From the IMG/VR virus record IMGVR_UViG_3300046459_000427, positions 1 through 64,000 of that record: 64,000 nt of DNA. One strand, given 5' to 3'. Under the pieces are notes generated by a model that made no database searches, was not told the DNA's origin, and saw nothing but the letters and a program-made list of their open reading frames with translations. Made by a program: the position numbers and the translations under genes. Positions 21,878 to 30,130 of the stretch are shown piece by piece. How positions within the stretch are numbered: the first letter of the stretch is position 1; each line of letters begins with the position of its first letter. This stretch comes from a virus.

Positions 21878-22440
21878 CGCCAAACCCTCCGGGAGATCTC
21901 CTTCTCCAGCACCGCGACCAGCCACTCGGGCCCCTCGAACTCGCCGTCGTCCAGCGGGCCCGAGTACATGCGCTCGCCCCAGCGTTCGCCGACCGTGTTG
22001 TCCTTGCGGTACAGGCGACCCTTCACGATGACCGAGCCGACCGCCCAGTTCTCGTTCTCCAGGCTCACACTGACCCACACCTGCTGGGGCCAGATCTCCT
22101 GCGAGGAGTTGACGACCAAGCGCTCGCCCTCCTCCGACTCCACAGGCAGCCACATGGTGACCGTGCCTTCGACCTGGAACTCCCCGTCGTCCTTCAAACG
22201 AGCCATCGTCAAACCCTCCCCGCCGTTTTTAAATCGCGGAAATGTATCCCGACCGAGATGCTCCGCGCTTCGCGCTCCGGCCGCCTTCGGGTGCTCCGCC
22301 CCGTCGCTCTTGCCCGGCCACTCGTGGTTCTGCGGCTGGCCGCACCAGCACACCTCGCGGGAGCCCAGTGTCTCCTGCGGAGCCCACGCCAGGTCACGCT
22401 GCCGGACCAGGTTCTGGTCGTTGACCCGGGACCAGTTCAT
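21874..22440 (-). CDS. Hypothetical protein with Cys motif
   Basis: 188 aa from ATG 22440, which overlaps the upstream stop (ATGA). An internal ATG at 22206 behind GGAGGGTTTGACG is in the same frame and could give a shorter 110-aa product. CWCGQPQNHEW near the N-terminus may bind metal. The C-terminal part (TVTMWLPV...VWVSVSLENENWAVGSVIVKG) resembles part of the neighbour at 21143. Confidence 0.6.
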   Translation of the reverse strand: MNWSRVNDQNLVRQRDLAWAPQETLGSREVCWCGQPQNHEWPGKSDGAEHPKAAGARSAEHLGRDTFPRFKNGGEGLTMARLKDDGEFQVEGTVTMWLPVESEEGERLVVNSSQEIWPQQVWVSVSLENENWAVGSVIVKGRLYRKDNTVGERWGERMYSGPLDDGEFEGPEWLVAVLEKEISRRVWR

Positions 22441-22676
22441 CCCAGCGCCCGCCACTTACGGATCTCCCGCTGGATCTTCTTGATGGCCGGGGAGCCCAGG
22501 TCCTCGCCCATGTCGATGCCCCGGCCGTCGTCCAGCACCGACTTCTCCATGCGGTCCCAGACGTCTTCCCAGTCGATGCGGCCTTCGTCGTACCAGCCCT
22601 CGACGATGCCCTGGACGATCTCCAGCACTTCCTCGGTGACGTCCTCGGCCGTCCGTACCTCGAAGTCGTTAGCCAT
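22437..22676 (-). CDS. Small acidic helical protein
   Basis: 79 aa (ANDFEVRTAEDVTEEVLEIVQGIVEGWYDEGR...). ATG behind AGGGAGTTGGG, with a strong promoter at 22713-22741. First gene of the operon running to 20716. Confidence 0.65.
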   Translation of the reverse strand: MANDFEVRTAEDVTEEVLEIVQGIVEGWYDEGRIDWEDVWDRMEKSVLDDGRGIDMGEDLGSPAIKKIQREIRKWRALG

Positions 22677-22712
22677 CCCAACTCCCTTTCCGTGCTTCTC
22701 AATTACGGGATA

Positions 22713-22741
22713 AGACTATCCGCTACCCGACCCCATGTCAA
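22713..22741 (-). promoter_or_regulatory. Strong promoter
   Basis: TTGACA, 17-bp spacer, TAGTCT on the minus strand. Confidence 0.8.
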
Positions 22742-22764
22742 CCACTTTCGCGGAACAACTTGCA

Positions 22765-22793
22765 TTGCCGGAACCACCGAGTCCGCTTAGTCT
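22765..22793 (+). promoter_or_regulatory. Promoter for a leaderless gene
   Basis: TTGCCG, 17-bp spacer, TAGTCT on the plus strand, ending six bases before the ATG at 22800. Leaves no room for a ribosome site, so a leaderless mRNA is likely. Confidence 0.6.
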
Positions 22794-22799
22794 GCAAAC

Positions 22800-22991
22800 A
22801 TGCGAAACCTCACCGACGCCCTGATGTGGCGTGGCACCCGCGCGGCTGCGCTCACCGAAGCCAGGAAGCTGACGGCGTCCGCCCGCCGCATGGGCTACGA
22901 CATCGTGGTCCGGGGCACCGTGCGTCGGTACGGCAACTCCACATATGAGGAACGTCCCTACGGCGTCTTCCTCAACCCCCGCGACTCCTGA
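22800..22991 (+). CDS. Small basic protein, probably leaderless
   Basis: 63 aa (MRNLTDALMWRGTRAAALTEARKL...YGNSTYEERPYGVFLN). There is no ribosome site, but a -10 box ends six bases before the ATG, the arrangement of leaderless actinobacterial mRNAs. One of few rightward genes. Helix-strand layout; function unknown. Confidence 0.6.
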   Translation: MRNLTDALMWRGTRAAALTEARKLTASARRMGYDIVVRGTVRRYGNSTYEERPYGVFLNPRDS

Positions 22992-23593
22992 TCCTCCCAC
23001 TCCCCGGCGCCCCCATCCCCCAATTCCCCGAATCCCCCGGCCACTGTGACACTGTCCGATTCCTACAATCGGTGCGCTGCGCGGCTGTCCGGGCCACCTA
23101 GGTCTGGATTTTATTCATTTAAGGGTGGGGGGGTGCATATTTATACATTTGCCGAGCACACTTGACAGCCCTTTGTCAACACGGACACATCGGGCAGCCC
23201 CTAGGTATCGCGCTTCTGACCAGTATCTGCACCCTTCACCCCTGGAGTGAGCTACATCACATCAGGGCGCAGCGTGGCCCTATGCACATGCTGACGGATC
23301 TGTCAATGAGCAATATCACTGCATAGCTATTCAGCGTTATTCACTCGCGGCCACTGCCCTATTTCCCGAATTGCGCCCCTGTCATCATGCCCCGGACATG
23401 GGAGAGGTGGGCGCGGCTGTAGCAACTCGACAACCGGGGGCCGTGCAATCACCCGTAATGGTGGTGCGCGGTCGCATGGCGTGCGGTCGCATGGCTAGAG
23501 GGGTTGACGTAGTGCTGTCTCATGTGCTGATAGCAGCGGTGGGGAGCCTTCCCCCGGCCCGCGATCCTGGCCCCGTGGTGGCAGGCTGGATGC
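22992..23593. other. AT-rich control region between divergent units
   Basis: No convincing gene. Contains an AT-rich island (23107-23150, with TTTTATTCATTTAAG and CATATTTATACATTT), back-to-back TTGACA and TGTCAA boxes (23162-23179) and a Crp-like palindrome. It is a candidate regulatory region or origin. Confidence 0.4.
23247..23260. promoter_or_regulatory. Crp-like palindrome
   Basis: GTGAGCTACATCAC, a full GTGA-N6-TCAC palindrome in the AT-rich control region. Confidence 0.45.
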
Positions 23594-23908
23594 ATGAGCG
23601 TTGGCATGTCGTGGGGTGCCATAGGGCACGGGCAGGCGTGGGGAGAGTTCCCTACGGTGGATGAGTGCGCACGGGCCTTGAATGGCTCTCTACGGCGCGA
23701 ACTTCGCAGACTGCCACCCGGTCACCGGGGATGCCTGCTGAAAGCCTCTGTGCACGCGCTGCGCGTCGGCATGTGCGGGGAGGGGCTGCACGCTGTGGCC
23801 CGGGGCCGAGAGTGGCACGGAGAGCAGGGGGGTGTGTGGGTTGGTCTGTATCCCAGGGGTGGACACAAACACGAGAAAGCCCCTCACCGGCCCGAGATTG
23901 GGCGGTGA
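23594..23908 (+). CDS. Possible small protein
   Basis: 104 aa (GEFPTVDECARALNGSLRRELRRLPPGHRG...), with helix-like and basic segments. The ribosome site is weak (GGCAGGCTGG). Its last codons lie in the terminator at 23875-23917. Codon use is less GC-biased than neighbours. Confidence 0.4.
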   Translation: MSVGMSWGAIGHGQAWGEFPTVDECARALNGSLRRELRRLPPGHRGCLLKASVHALRVGMCGEGLHAVARGREWHGEQGGVWVGLYPRGGHKHEKAPHRPEIGR

Positions 23909-23917
23909 GGGGCTTTC
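23875..23917. terminator. Bidirectional terminator
   Basis: 12-bp arms AGCCCCTCACCG / CGGTGAGGGGCT flanked by AAA and TTT on both sides. Confidence 0.85.
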
Positions 23918-23932
23918 GTGGCCCGGGTGGGC

Positions 23933-24430
23933 CTAGCGGACGTCTACGGGGTGCGCGGCCTCGTACGCGGCACGCAGGGCCTTAAAGGCGGCCCACACTT
24001 CGGCGCCGTTGGTCTGGGGGCCGATGCCGTGGCCGTTGCTGGCCGAAATGGCGGTGTTGCACAGGAACGACTCTCCCCGGCGGTGTGCGCGGTGCGCGTC
24101 CATGTCGGCGCGGCTGATCACGTAGCCGCAGCGTCCGCGACCCTTGGGCAGGTCCTCGCGGCACTCCCACCCGGTAATTTCGTCACCTTCGATGACCGGG
24201 CGCAGCGTGGTGGACGTGAGCCACGTGTGGGCGGGGTCATATCCGTTCGCTTCGCACTGCGCGGCGCTGTAGCTGTGGCGGTGGGCGTGCAGTCCGGCGG
24301 CCGATGCGTTGGCCATGCTGCACCGCTCGCAGGTGGAGAAGTAGCCGCCGCGCGGGGGCTCGCTGTCGTACGCGGCGTCACGGGTGCAGTTGGGGGTAAG
24401 GCACTGCGGGGCGGTCGTGGTGGTGTTCAT
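23933..24430 (-). CDS. Cys-rich, probably zinc-binding protein
   Basis: 165 aa. CLTPNC and CERC near the N-terminus form a four-Cys site; two more Cys follow in WECREDLPKGRGRCGYVI. The C-terminus is helical (VWAAFKALRAAYEAAH). The start has the shared leader CCCCACACCAGGAGG that marks genes of this block. Function unknown. Confidence 0.7.
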   Translation of the reverse strand: MNTTTTAPQCLTPNCTRDAAYDSEPPRGGYFSTCERCSMANASAAGLHAHRHSYSAAQCEANGYDPAHTWLTSTTLRPVIEGDEITGWECREDLPKGRGRCGYVISRADMDAHRAHRRGESFLCNTAISASNGHGIGPQTNGAEVWAAFKALRAAYEAAHPVDVR

Positions 24431-24482
24431 GTCGGGTGACCTCCTGGTGTGGGGTGAGTGGTGGGCAGTGTAGGGCGTGTGG

Positions 24483-24815
24483 TCAGTGCTGGGGTCGGCG
24501 GATCATCGTTTCCTGTGTGCCGTAGTCGCGGGTGCGTCCCTTGTTGGGCGCGAATCCAAACCGGGCATAGAACCGGCGCAGTCGGGCCACGCTGCCCCCA
24601 AAATCGGCGCTGGGCGTGGTGGCCAGGTTGCGCCCGTACGCGTCGGCGTAGGCGGTCAGTTCGGCCATGACGGCGGAGCCGGTGCCCGCGTTGCGCTCAC
24701 CCTTGGGGACGGTCAGCCGGGACAGGATCACGAACTCCGCCGCGTTCGTTTCGAGCGAGACGCGGACGCCGGGGAAGGTGTCGGCGATGTGCTGGGCGAG
24801 GGTGTCGACGCTCAC
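24483..24815 (-). CDS. GNAT-family acetyltransferase-like protein
   Basis: 110 aa. LSRLTVPKGERNAGTGSAVMAELTAYADAYGRNLATTPS has the GNAT pattern of strand, R-x-x-G-x-G-like acetyl-CoA loop and helix; RFYARFGFA is the typical closing motif. Substrate unknown. GTG start behind CCACACCAGGAGG. Confidence 0.7.
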   Translation of the reverse strand: MSVDTLAQHIADTFPGVRVSLETNAAEFVILSRLTVPKGERNAGTGSAVMAELTAYADAYGRNLATTPSADFGGSVARLRRFYARFGFAPNKGRTRDYGTQETMIRRPQH

Positions 24816-24858
24816 GGGGGGGGGGCCTCCTGGTGTGGGGCGGGTGGTGGTGTAGGGC

Positions 24859-25200
24859 TTAGGCGCGGGCGGCGGTGCCGTCTTCGCGGCCCAGGGTGAG
24901 GGAGTTGGACAGCTCGGGGCGGTAGGCCAGTGCGCGGCGCAGGTCGGCGAGGAACGGCGTACGTTCGAACGCGGCCCCGTCGGTGTAGGCGTCCACGGCG
25001 CCGAGCATGTAGGCGACGGCCTGGCGTCCCTCGTTCCGCGCGGACTCCCAAGAGAGCTGCCGGGCGGTGGGGGACGCGGCGAGGATCGCGCGGTATCCGG
25101 TGCCGTTGCTGCCGGTGCCGACCTTGACGGACACGCGCTCTTCGGTGAGTGCGCCCAGGTGGGCGGCGACCATGGCGGCGGTGGTGTGGGTGACGCGCAT
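24859..25200 (-). CDS. Hypothetical protein
   Basis: 113 aa: helix (HTTAAMVAAHLGALTEERVSVKVG), then an alpha/beta centre (RQAVAYMLGAVDAYTDGA). ATG behind ACAGGAGGACACCCCCA, a version of the shared leader. Not recognised. Confidence 0.6.
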   Translation of the reverse strand: MRVTHTTAAMVAAHLGALTEERVSVKVGTGSNGTGYRAILAASPTARQLSWESARNEGRQAVAYMLGAVDAYTDGAAFERTPFLADLRRALAYRPELSNSLTLGREDGTAARA

Positions 25201-25268
25201 TGGGGGTGTCCTCCTGTGGTGGGAGGGGGCCGGAGCGTTTCCCCGGCCCCGGGAACGTGGGGCGGGTG

Positions 25269-26012
25269 CTACTCGGCGAGACCCTGCGCGGCGTGCATCT
25301 TCGCCGCCTGCTTGAGCGTGGCGCGGTACTCGGCGAGCGTGGCCGGGCGGACCGCTTCGAAGTCGCGGGCCCACTTCGGGAGTACGGCGACCTTCTGATC
25401 CTGGAAGACGCCACCGGCCGCAATCATGGCGTGATTCTGGCCGCGCGTCTCCGTGGCCAGCGCCTTACGGGCGAGCGGGGAGAACATCAGCGAATGCTTG
25501 CGGTACGCGGCCTCTTCGCCGTGGCGGTCGACGCCGCGCCCGGTGCCAGCGTGGCCGAAGACGTCGTGCACGGCGCGGAACATGTCGTTTTCGTCGTCGG
25601 AGAAGAAGAAGTGAGAGCCGGTAACGGCGGTGGCCAGGACGCGCATGCGGCCATTGGCGACGTCGTCGAAGAAAGCGCGGGTGCCCTGCGCGTTCATGTC
25701 GTAGGGGTCGGCCTCCTCGACGCTCACGGCGATGCCGAGGCCGCCACGCGACGCGGGGGCGGTCATGTAGTCAAACTGGCGCTTGACCTCCTGGCCCATG
25801 GCCTTCCACGCGGCCGGGGCGGCGTTGTCGATGAACGGGAGAGCGTTGTACGCCTCCGCCACCTTGGCGACGGCCGAGGGGGCGACGACTACGCGGGAGT
25901 AGTCCCAGTGGTCGCGGGTGGTGAGACCGTGGCGGGCGTTGAAGCGGCGCGCACCTTCGGCGACGGCGACGACGGGCGAGAGGGACAGGGCGGGGATGTT
26001 GGCGGTACGCAC
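25269..26012 (-). CDS. Putative 2-His-1-carboxylate metal protein (HDVFGH)
   Basis: 247 aa, helical. The segment DMFRAVHDVFGHAG (about residue 150) followed about 34 residues later by LATETRGQN places H-x4-H and a Glu much as in aromatic amino acid hydroxylases (HxxxxH...E non-haem iron triad); this similarity is my inference from spacing only. Homologues in other phages are usually unnamed. GTG start behind CCGCCCCACACCAGGAGG; promoter and palindrome at 26058-26102. Confidence 0.65.
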   Translation of the reverse strand: MRTANIPALSLSPVVAVAEGARRFNARHGLTTRDHWDYSRVVVAPSAVAKVAEAYNALPFIDNAAPAAWKAMGQEVKRQFDYMTAPASRGGLGIAVSVEEADPYDMNAQGTRAFFDDVANGRMRVLATAVTGSHFFFSDDENDMFRAVHDVFGHAGTGRGVDRHGEEAAYRKHSLMFSPLARKALATETRGQNHAMIAAGGVFQDQKVAVLPKWARDFEAVRPATLAEYRATLKQAAKMHAAQGLAE

Positions 26013-26057
26013 GGGGGGCCTCCTGGTGTGGGGCGGTTGATGTGTTGTTGTGTTCCC

Positions 26058-26102
26058 AACCTATCCCCGATTACGGCTTGTAAAGCCATTTTCGGGGATA
26101 GG
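26058..26102 (-). promoter_or_regulatory. Promoter covered by a 43-bp nested palindrome
   Basis: CCTATCCCCGA / TCGGGGATAGG outer arms (26060-26070, 26092-26102) and GGCTT-GTA-AAGCC inner arms share one centre at 26081. On the minus strand a TTTACA -35 and TAGGTT -10 lie within it, so a dimeric or tetrameric regulator could block the promoter. Confidence 0.65.
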
Positions 26103-26144
26103 TAGACAAGTCTTTATAAAGCTGTGACCTAGGGCCGACAGGGC

Positions 26145-27110
26145 CTAGCGGGTGGTGGACGCGTCGCGGTAGTGCGGCACGGCGTCCGCGTCGGCCAGGA
26201 AGGCGGCGACGCGGGCGGGGTCACCGTTGGGGACGTGGGCGTAATTGATGCGATCCCCGCTCGCCGTGGTGACCCACACGGTCACGGGCGCCGGGACGGG
26301 TGCCAGCAGGGCCAGCAGCTCGGCCGTGGTGACCACGGGCAGCGGGAGGCCGGAGAGCGCCGCAGGGGCGTCCTGGGCCGTCTCGGCGGCCGGGGCGGGT
26401 GCGCCTGCCACGTGCACGACGGTGCGCACGTCGGTCCAGTTGCGGCCGACCGTGCCGAAGTGCTCCGGCGTCCGGTCAATGCGGATCACTTCACCCGCGC
26501 CGACCGTGTCGACGATGCCCCGGCAGTACCGTTCGGCGGAACCGTCGGTGTGGCGGAACCCGGCATCGGCGTACGGGCCCCACACGCTCCCGGTGTGGTC
26601 GCGGTAGCTCCAAAGGGTGCGGTACTCATCCGCCCAGACGTAACCGGTCGCGTACTGGCGAACCCAGGGGTTCACATCGGCGCTGGTCTTGATGCCCGTG
26701 GGCATGTCGCCCGCATAGATCGTCTCGGTACCGAGGAAGACATAAAGGCGGGTGCCGCCCGCTTCAACGTGCGCCGTGACGTGCTTACCGGCCAGCCACA
26801 GGGGGGAAGCGTCACGCCAGCCCCGCGCGCCTTCCTCGGCCGGGGCGTACTGGCCGACGGCCGGGCGCTCCGGTGCCGGGTGCGTGATGGAGAGGAAGCG
26901 GCACCCGTTCGCGTCGTCCCACCCCTGGTAGTCGCCGTGGGTGTCGACGTAGCGAATGCAGCGGAGGCAGAAGCGGCGTTCGGCCGCATCCTCGAAGCCG
27001 AGGTAACGGGCGACGATGCCGCCGCAGACGCTTTCGTCGTTGCCGGTGCTGTAGTGCACCGCCGCGCCCTTGCCGACCTGTGCGAGCTGGTATCCGTGCT
27101 GCGTGTCCAT
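26145..27110 (-). CDS. Hypothetical 321-aa protein with Cys motif
   Basis: ATG 27110 behind GAAGGAGCGCACGAC. VCGGIV and FCLRCIRYVDTHGD give a possible Cys site in the first 60 residues. The centre is rich in aromatics (GYVWADEYRTLWSYRDHTGSVWGPY) and suggests a substrate-binding beta domain; an Ala/Pro linker near 245 leads to a small C-terminal domain. Its promoter is at 27145-27173. Confidence 0.65.
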   Translation of the reverse strand: MDTQHGYQLAQVGKGAAVHYSTGNDESVCGGIVARYLGFEDAAERRFCLRCIRYVDTHGDYQGWDDANGCRFLSITHPAPERPAVGQYAPAEEGARGWRDASPLWLAGKHVTAHVEAGGTRLYVFLGTETIYAGDMPTGIKTSADVNPWVRQYATGYVWADEYRTLWSYRDHTGSVWGPYADAGFRHTDGSAERYCRGIVDTVGAGEVIRIDRTPEHFGTVGRNWTDVRTVVHVAGAPAPAAETAQDAPAALSGLPLPVVTTAELLALLAPVPAPVTVWVTTASGDRINYAHVPNGDPARVAAFLADADAVPHYRDASTTR

Positions 27111-27144
27111 GTCGTGCGCTCCTTCGTGTGTGGTGGGAGGGCTG

Positions 27145-27173
27145 ATCTTTCCGAAGGGGGAAGGGCCTGTCAA
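27145..27173 (-). promoter_or_regulatory. Promoter
   Basis: TTGACA, 17-bp spacer, AAAGAT on the minus strand. Upstream GCTTTACAAG repeats the inner part of the palindrome at 26081. Confidence 0.7.
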
Positions 27174-27254
27174 GCCCTTTCACCCCCTCGCTTTACAAGA
27201 CGTTATGAACCTGTGACCGGCGGCCGGGGCGGGGCGTGGTCCCATGGACCCCGA

Positions 27255-27294
27255 AGGGGCCCCCACCGGCCAGCGGGACGCGGTGGGGGCCTTT
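27255..27294 (-). terminator. Terminator, near-copy of the one at 29097
   Basis: GGCCCCCACCG / CGGTGGGGGCC hairpin; 21 of about 23 loop-and-stem bases are shared with the terminator at 29097-29137. Confidence 0.8.
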
Positions 27295-27307
27295 GGCATG
27301 CCCGGGG

Positions 27308-28984
27308 TCAGACGGTGGGGGCGTCGCCGTCGCAGCCGACGGCCAGCAGCAGGCCGCCCCACTGGCCAGCGGCCCAGCCGGGGCCGGAGACCCAGTCGGC
27401 ACCCTCGGCGTATGCCTGGCCCAGCAGGTCATAGCCGTCGGCGACGTTCATCCGCTCGACGTCGTCGCCGAGCCGGACCCAGACGAACAGCTCCCGCATG
27501 TGCGCGAAGAACTGGGATTCCGACCAGCCCCCGGGGCAGAACCTTGCCGCGATTCCGGCCGCGCCGCCCTCGTACATCCGCAGCGGATTCCGAACCGGCT
27601 CCGGCAGGGTCTCCGGCACGGAATCCGATCCGGCATCCTGCGGGGTCTCCTCGGCGATTTCCGGGGCGTCCTCGACGACGACGGCCACCGGGGCCGGGAC
27701 CTCCTCGACCGGGGCCACAGCGGGCACAGAAGCCTTCTTGCGGGGGGTGCTCTTCTTCTTCGGAGCGTCGATCTCATACGCCTTGGGCTCCGGCGCGGCG
27801 GCCTCGACCAAGGTGCAGCGGGTGAGGACAGTCGCCTTGACGCCCTTGTATTCGTCGTGCTCCTTGACGGTCCCCCGGAAGGTGACGCGCACGCCCGTGT
27901 TCTCGCCGAGCGCGTCGCTGGACGCGAACCACTTCACGATCACGCCGGACAGTTCGTCGCGGACCTGGTAGAGGGTGGTGGCGCCGTACAGGCCGTCGAT
28001 GTAGCGGATGGACTCGATAACGCCCGTGAAGGTGATACGCGAGCCCTTGATACCGGCGGCCTTGTCGGGCGCGGTGCCGATCCACTCGGAGGGCTGCTCC
28101 TCGCGCGCCTTGCGGATGAGGGTCTGCTCGTTGAAGCGGGCCCAGGCCTGCGGGGCGGAGACGAGGATGCCGAAGTTCCGCGACGAGGCGCGCTTGCCGC
28201 CCGCGATGGCCTTCAGGTTGATGACGTACTCAGACGTACCGCTGAAGTCGTCGGAGAGGATGAACGCGCGGATCTCGGCGGCCTTCGCCTTGGCCTCGGC
28301 AGCGAGCGGGCGCATGGCCTCAGCGAACTCGCGGTCCTGGCGGGCCTTGCCGGGGTTGATGGCGTTGCGCACGAGCTGCACGGTCGGGGTGGCGTGGTAG
28401 TCCTGGGAGCGGACGAAGCCGAAGGCCTTGATGCAGGCCCAGGCGTAGGCCAGGACGGTGTCCGTGGACACGTCGCGGTCCCCGCCGCCCATGCCGTAGA
28501 ACTCGCGCTCCTCGTCGTCGTCGGCCGGGGTGGAGGGCCACGAGATGCCGGTGTCCCAGCCGAGGAAGTCCTTGATGCACTGGCGGCCGATCTGCTTCTC
28601 CTCGCCGGTCTCCTCGTTCTTGACGAGGAAGGTCTCGCGGCGCATGCGGTTCTTCTGGCAGTGGTCGCACCAGCCCTCGCGCAGGCCGTCGCGGTCGACG
28701 GAGTGGACGCCCGGCGCGGTGCGGACGATCAGTCCGGCGTTCTCGTCCCAGTCCAGGGTGGCGAGGAAGGTCCAGCCGTTGTGCTTGGGGGCCTCGCCCG
28801 TGAACTCGACGTCGTACATGATCTCGACGACCTCGAAGCCCATGTCGTCCTTGCTCTTGACCTCGACCTCCGTGACCTTGAGGTCCAGGCGGCCGGTGAG
28901 GCCCTTCTTCGACGCGCGGGCGTTGATCTTCTCGATCTTCTCCAGCGTGTTGGTGAGCTGGAAGTGGTCGATGCGAGCGGACAC
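27308..28984 (-). CDS. Large early protein with zinc motif and acidic linker
   Basis: 558 aa. Zinc-like motif WCDHCQKNRMRR...IGRQCIKDFLG at about 105-140; beta segments about 315-380 (RITFTGVIESIRYIDGLYG, RVTFRGTVKEHDEYKGVKATVL) look like an OB-type fold; then a Lys-rich and Pro/Val/Glu-rich linker (APKKKSTPRKK, 395-470) and a C-terminal domain. Nucleic-acid binding is plausible but unproven. GTG behind CCACATCAGGAGG; own promoter and terminator. Confidence 0.75.
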   Translation of the reverse strand: MSARIDHFQLTNTLEKIEKINARASKKGLTGRLDLKVTEVEVKSKDDMGFEVVEIMYDVEFTGEAPKHNGWTFLATLDWDENAGLIVRTAPGVHSVDRDGLREGWCDHCQKNRMRRETFLVKNEETGEEKQIGRQCIKDFLGWDTGISWPSTPADDDEEREFYGMGGGDRDVSTDTVLAYAWACIKAFGFVRSQDYHATPTVQLVRNAINPGKARQDREFAEAMRPLAAEAKAKAAEIRAFILSDDFSGTSEYVINLKAIAGGKRASSRNFGILVSAPQAWARFNEQTLIRKAREEQPSEWIGTAPDKAAGIKGSRITFTGVIESIRYIDGLYGATTLYQVRDELSGVIVKWFASSDALGENTGVRVTFRGTVKEHDEYKGVKATVLTRCTLVEAAAPEPKAYEIDAPKKKSTPRKKASVPAVAPVEEVPAPVAVVVEDAPEIAEETPQDAGSDSVPETLPEPVRNPLRMYEGGAAGIAARFCPGGWSESQFFAHMRELFVWVRLGDDVERMNVADGYDLLGQAYAEGADWVSGPGWAAGQWGGLLLAVGCDGDAPTV

Positions 28985-29023
28985 GAGGGGCCTCCTGATG
29001 TGGAGCGGTTGTTGACGTGCACG

Positions 29024-29052
29024 ACCTTACGGAGATGCATACGGCTTGTCAA
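29024..29052 (-). promoter_or_regulatory. Promoter
   Basis: TTGACA, 17-bp spacer, TAAGGT on the minus strand, followed by the AACCGCTCCACATCAGGAGG leader. Confidence 0.85.
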
Positions 29053-29096
29053 CCGCTTCCGCCCATCGGCTTTCCATGGTTCTATGGGCGGACACG

Positions 29097-29137
29097 AAAG
29101 GCCCCCACCGGCCAGCTCGACGCGGTGGGGGCCTTTT
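29097..29137 (-). terminator. Terminator
   Basis: GGCCCCCACCG / CGGTGGGGGCC hairpin with CCTTTCG after it on the minus strand. Confidence 0.85.
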
Positions 29138-29151
29138 GCGTTGCCCGGGGC

Positions 29152-29622
29152 CTACTCGGCCCGGTAGAGGGTGCCTCGGATGTTGCGGCGCAGGAGGCGG
29201 TACAGGACGGACCAGCCGGTCTTCTTGTCCGGCGGGGCCGGGACGCCGTGGTCGGCTTCCCAGGCCGCCTGCACCCGCCGGATCAGGGCGTTCCACTGGT
29301 TGCGGTCGATGAGCGGTGCGCAGGTTCCGCAGGCCATCCAGTCGCCCTCGTAACCCTGCATCTTCCCGTTGACCGGGTTGCGGCCCGCCACGAAATCAGA
29401 CACGGGCAGAACCCATTTTTCCGACACGAGATCCTGGTTGCAGAAGTCGCAGCGTCCCAGGAATTTTCCGGTCTCGGCTTCCACGGGAATTGCCTTGTGG
29501 CCGGAGAGGGAATCCTGCTCGTGGTGCTCCCAGGTTTCCTCCAAGGTCCCCTTGGCGAGGTGCCGCTCCAGGGGGCGCTTGCAGACCTTGCAGACCTTGG
29601 GCGGGGTGCTGGGCTCTGTCAC
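29152..29622 (-). CDS. Zinc-binding protein with three Cys pairs
   Basis: 156 aa. VCKVCKRPLERH, RCDFCNQD and ACGTCAPL give three CxxC-type knuckles spread over the chain, with His nearby, suggesting two zinc sites. GTG overlaps the upstream stop (GTGA). Regulatory or nucleic-acid binding role possible. Confidence 0.7.
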   Translation of the reverse strand: MTEPSTPPKVCKVCKRPLERHLAKGTLEETWEHHEQDSLSGHKAIPVEAETGKFLGRCDFCNQDLVSEKWVLPVSDFVAGRNPVNGKMQGYEGDWMACGTCAPLIDRNQWNALIRRVQAAWEADHGVPAPPDKKTGWSVLYRLLRRNIRGTLYRAE

Positions 29623-30059
29623 TGGGCTACCTTCGGGGTGAGCAGGCGGAACTCGGTGCCGTCCTCGGCGGTGACCGGCTCGCCGTTGATTACGTCCCGA
29701 ATGAATCCGTGCTCGCCGCCCAGCTCGCCATAGCGCAGGCCCCGGCGCTGCATCTCGTCCGCCAGACCATCCCAGGCGGTCTCCCAGTCCTGGCCTCCGG
29801 TCTTGGCGGTCACCCACTCGCCGCCCTTTACGCGGTACTGGGCCACGAAGCCAGCGGGGGAAGGCGCCGCGTCCTCCAGCTTCTCGGCGAAGGTGATCTG
29901 GAATGCGCGGGTCGCCCCGGTTCCGGTGCCGTCGTCGACCGTGATGTCCAGGGCCCACGGGCCGGGACCGGAGAGGGGGTTGACGGCGTCGATGGACTTG
30001 ACGTCCTCGTTGCCTTGCAGGTGGTTGCTGACGAGCTGGCGGATGGTGAGGAGGTTCAT
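29619..30059 (-). CDS. Hypothetical protein
   Basis: 146 aa, beta-rich (WALDITVDDGTG, FQITFAEKLED, FVAQYRVKGGEWVTAK). ATG behind GGAGCGAACG; promoter at 30102-30130. Coupled to the zinc protein at 29152. Confidence 0.65.
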   Translation of the reverse strand: MNLLTIRQLVSNHLQGNEDVKSIDAVNPLSGPGPWALDITVDDGTGTGATRAFQITFAEKLEDAAPSPAGFVAQYRVKGGEWVTAKTGGQDWETAWDGLADEMQRRGLRYGELGGEHGFIRDVINGEPVTAEDGTEFRLLTPKVAQ

Positions 30060-30101
30060 CGTTCGCTCCTTGTTAGGGCGGGGTGGTTGGTGACAAGGAC
30101 G

Positions 30102-30130
30102 AACCTAGTCACGGCGATGCTCATTGTCAA
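30102..30130 (-). promoter_or_regulatory. Promoter
   Basis: TTGACA, 17-bp spacer, TAGGTT on the minus strand; its -35 overlaps the stop of the gene at 30127. Confidence 0.85.

Noticed and set aside
23371-23664. Plus-strand frame of 97 codons
   Set aside because: No ribosome site, poor codon bias, and it overlaps the better candidate at 23594.
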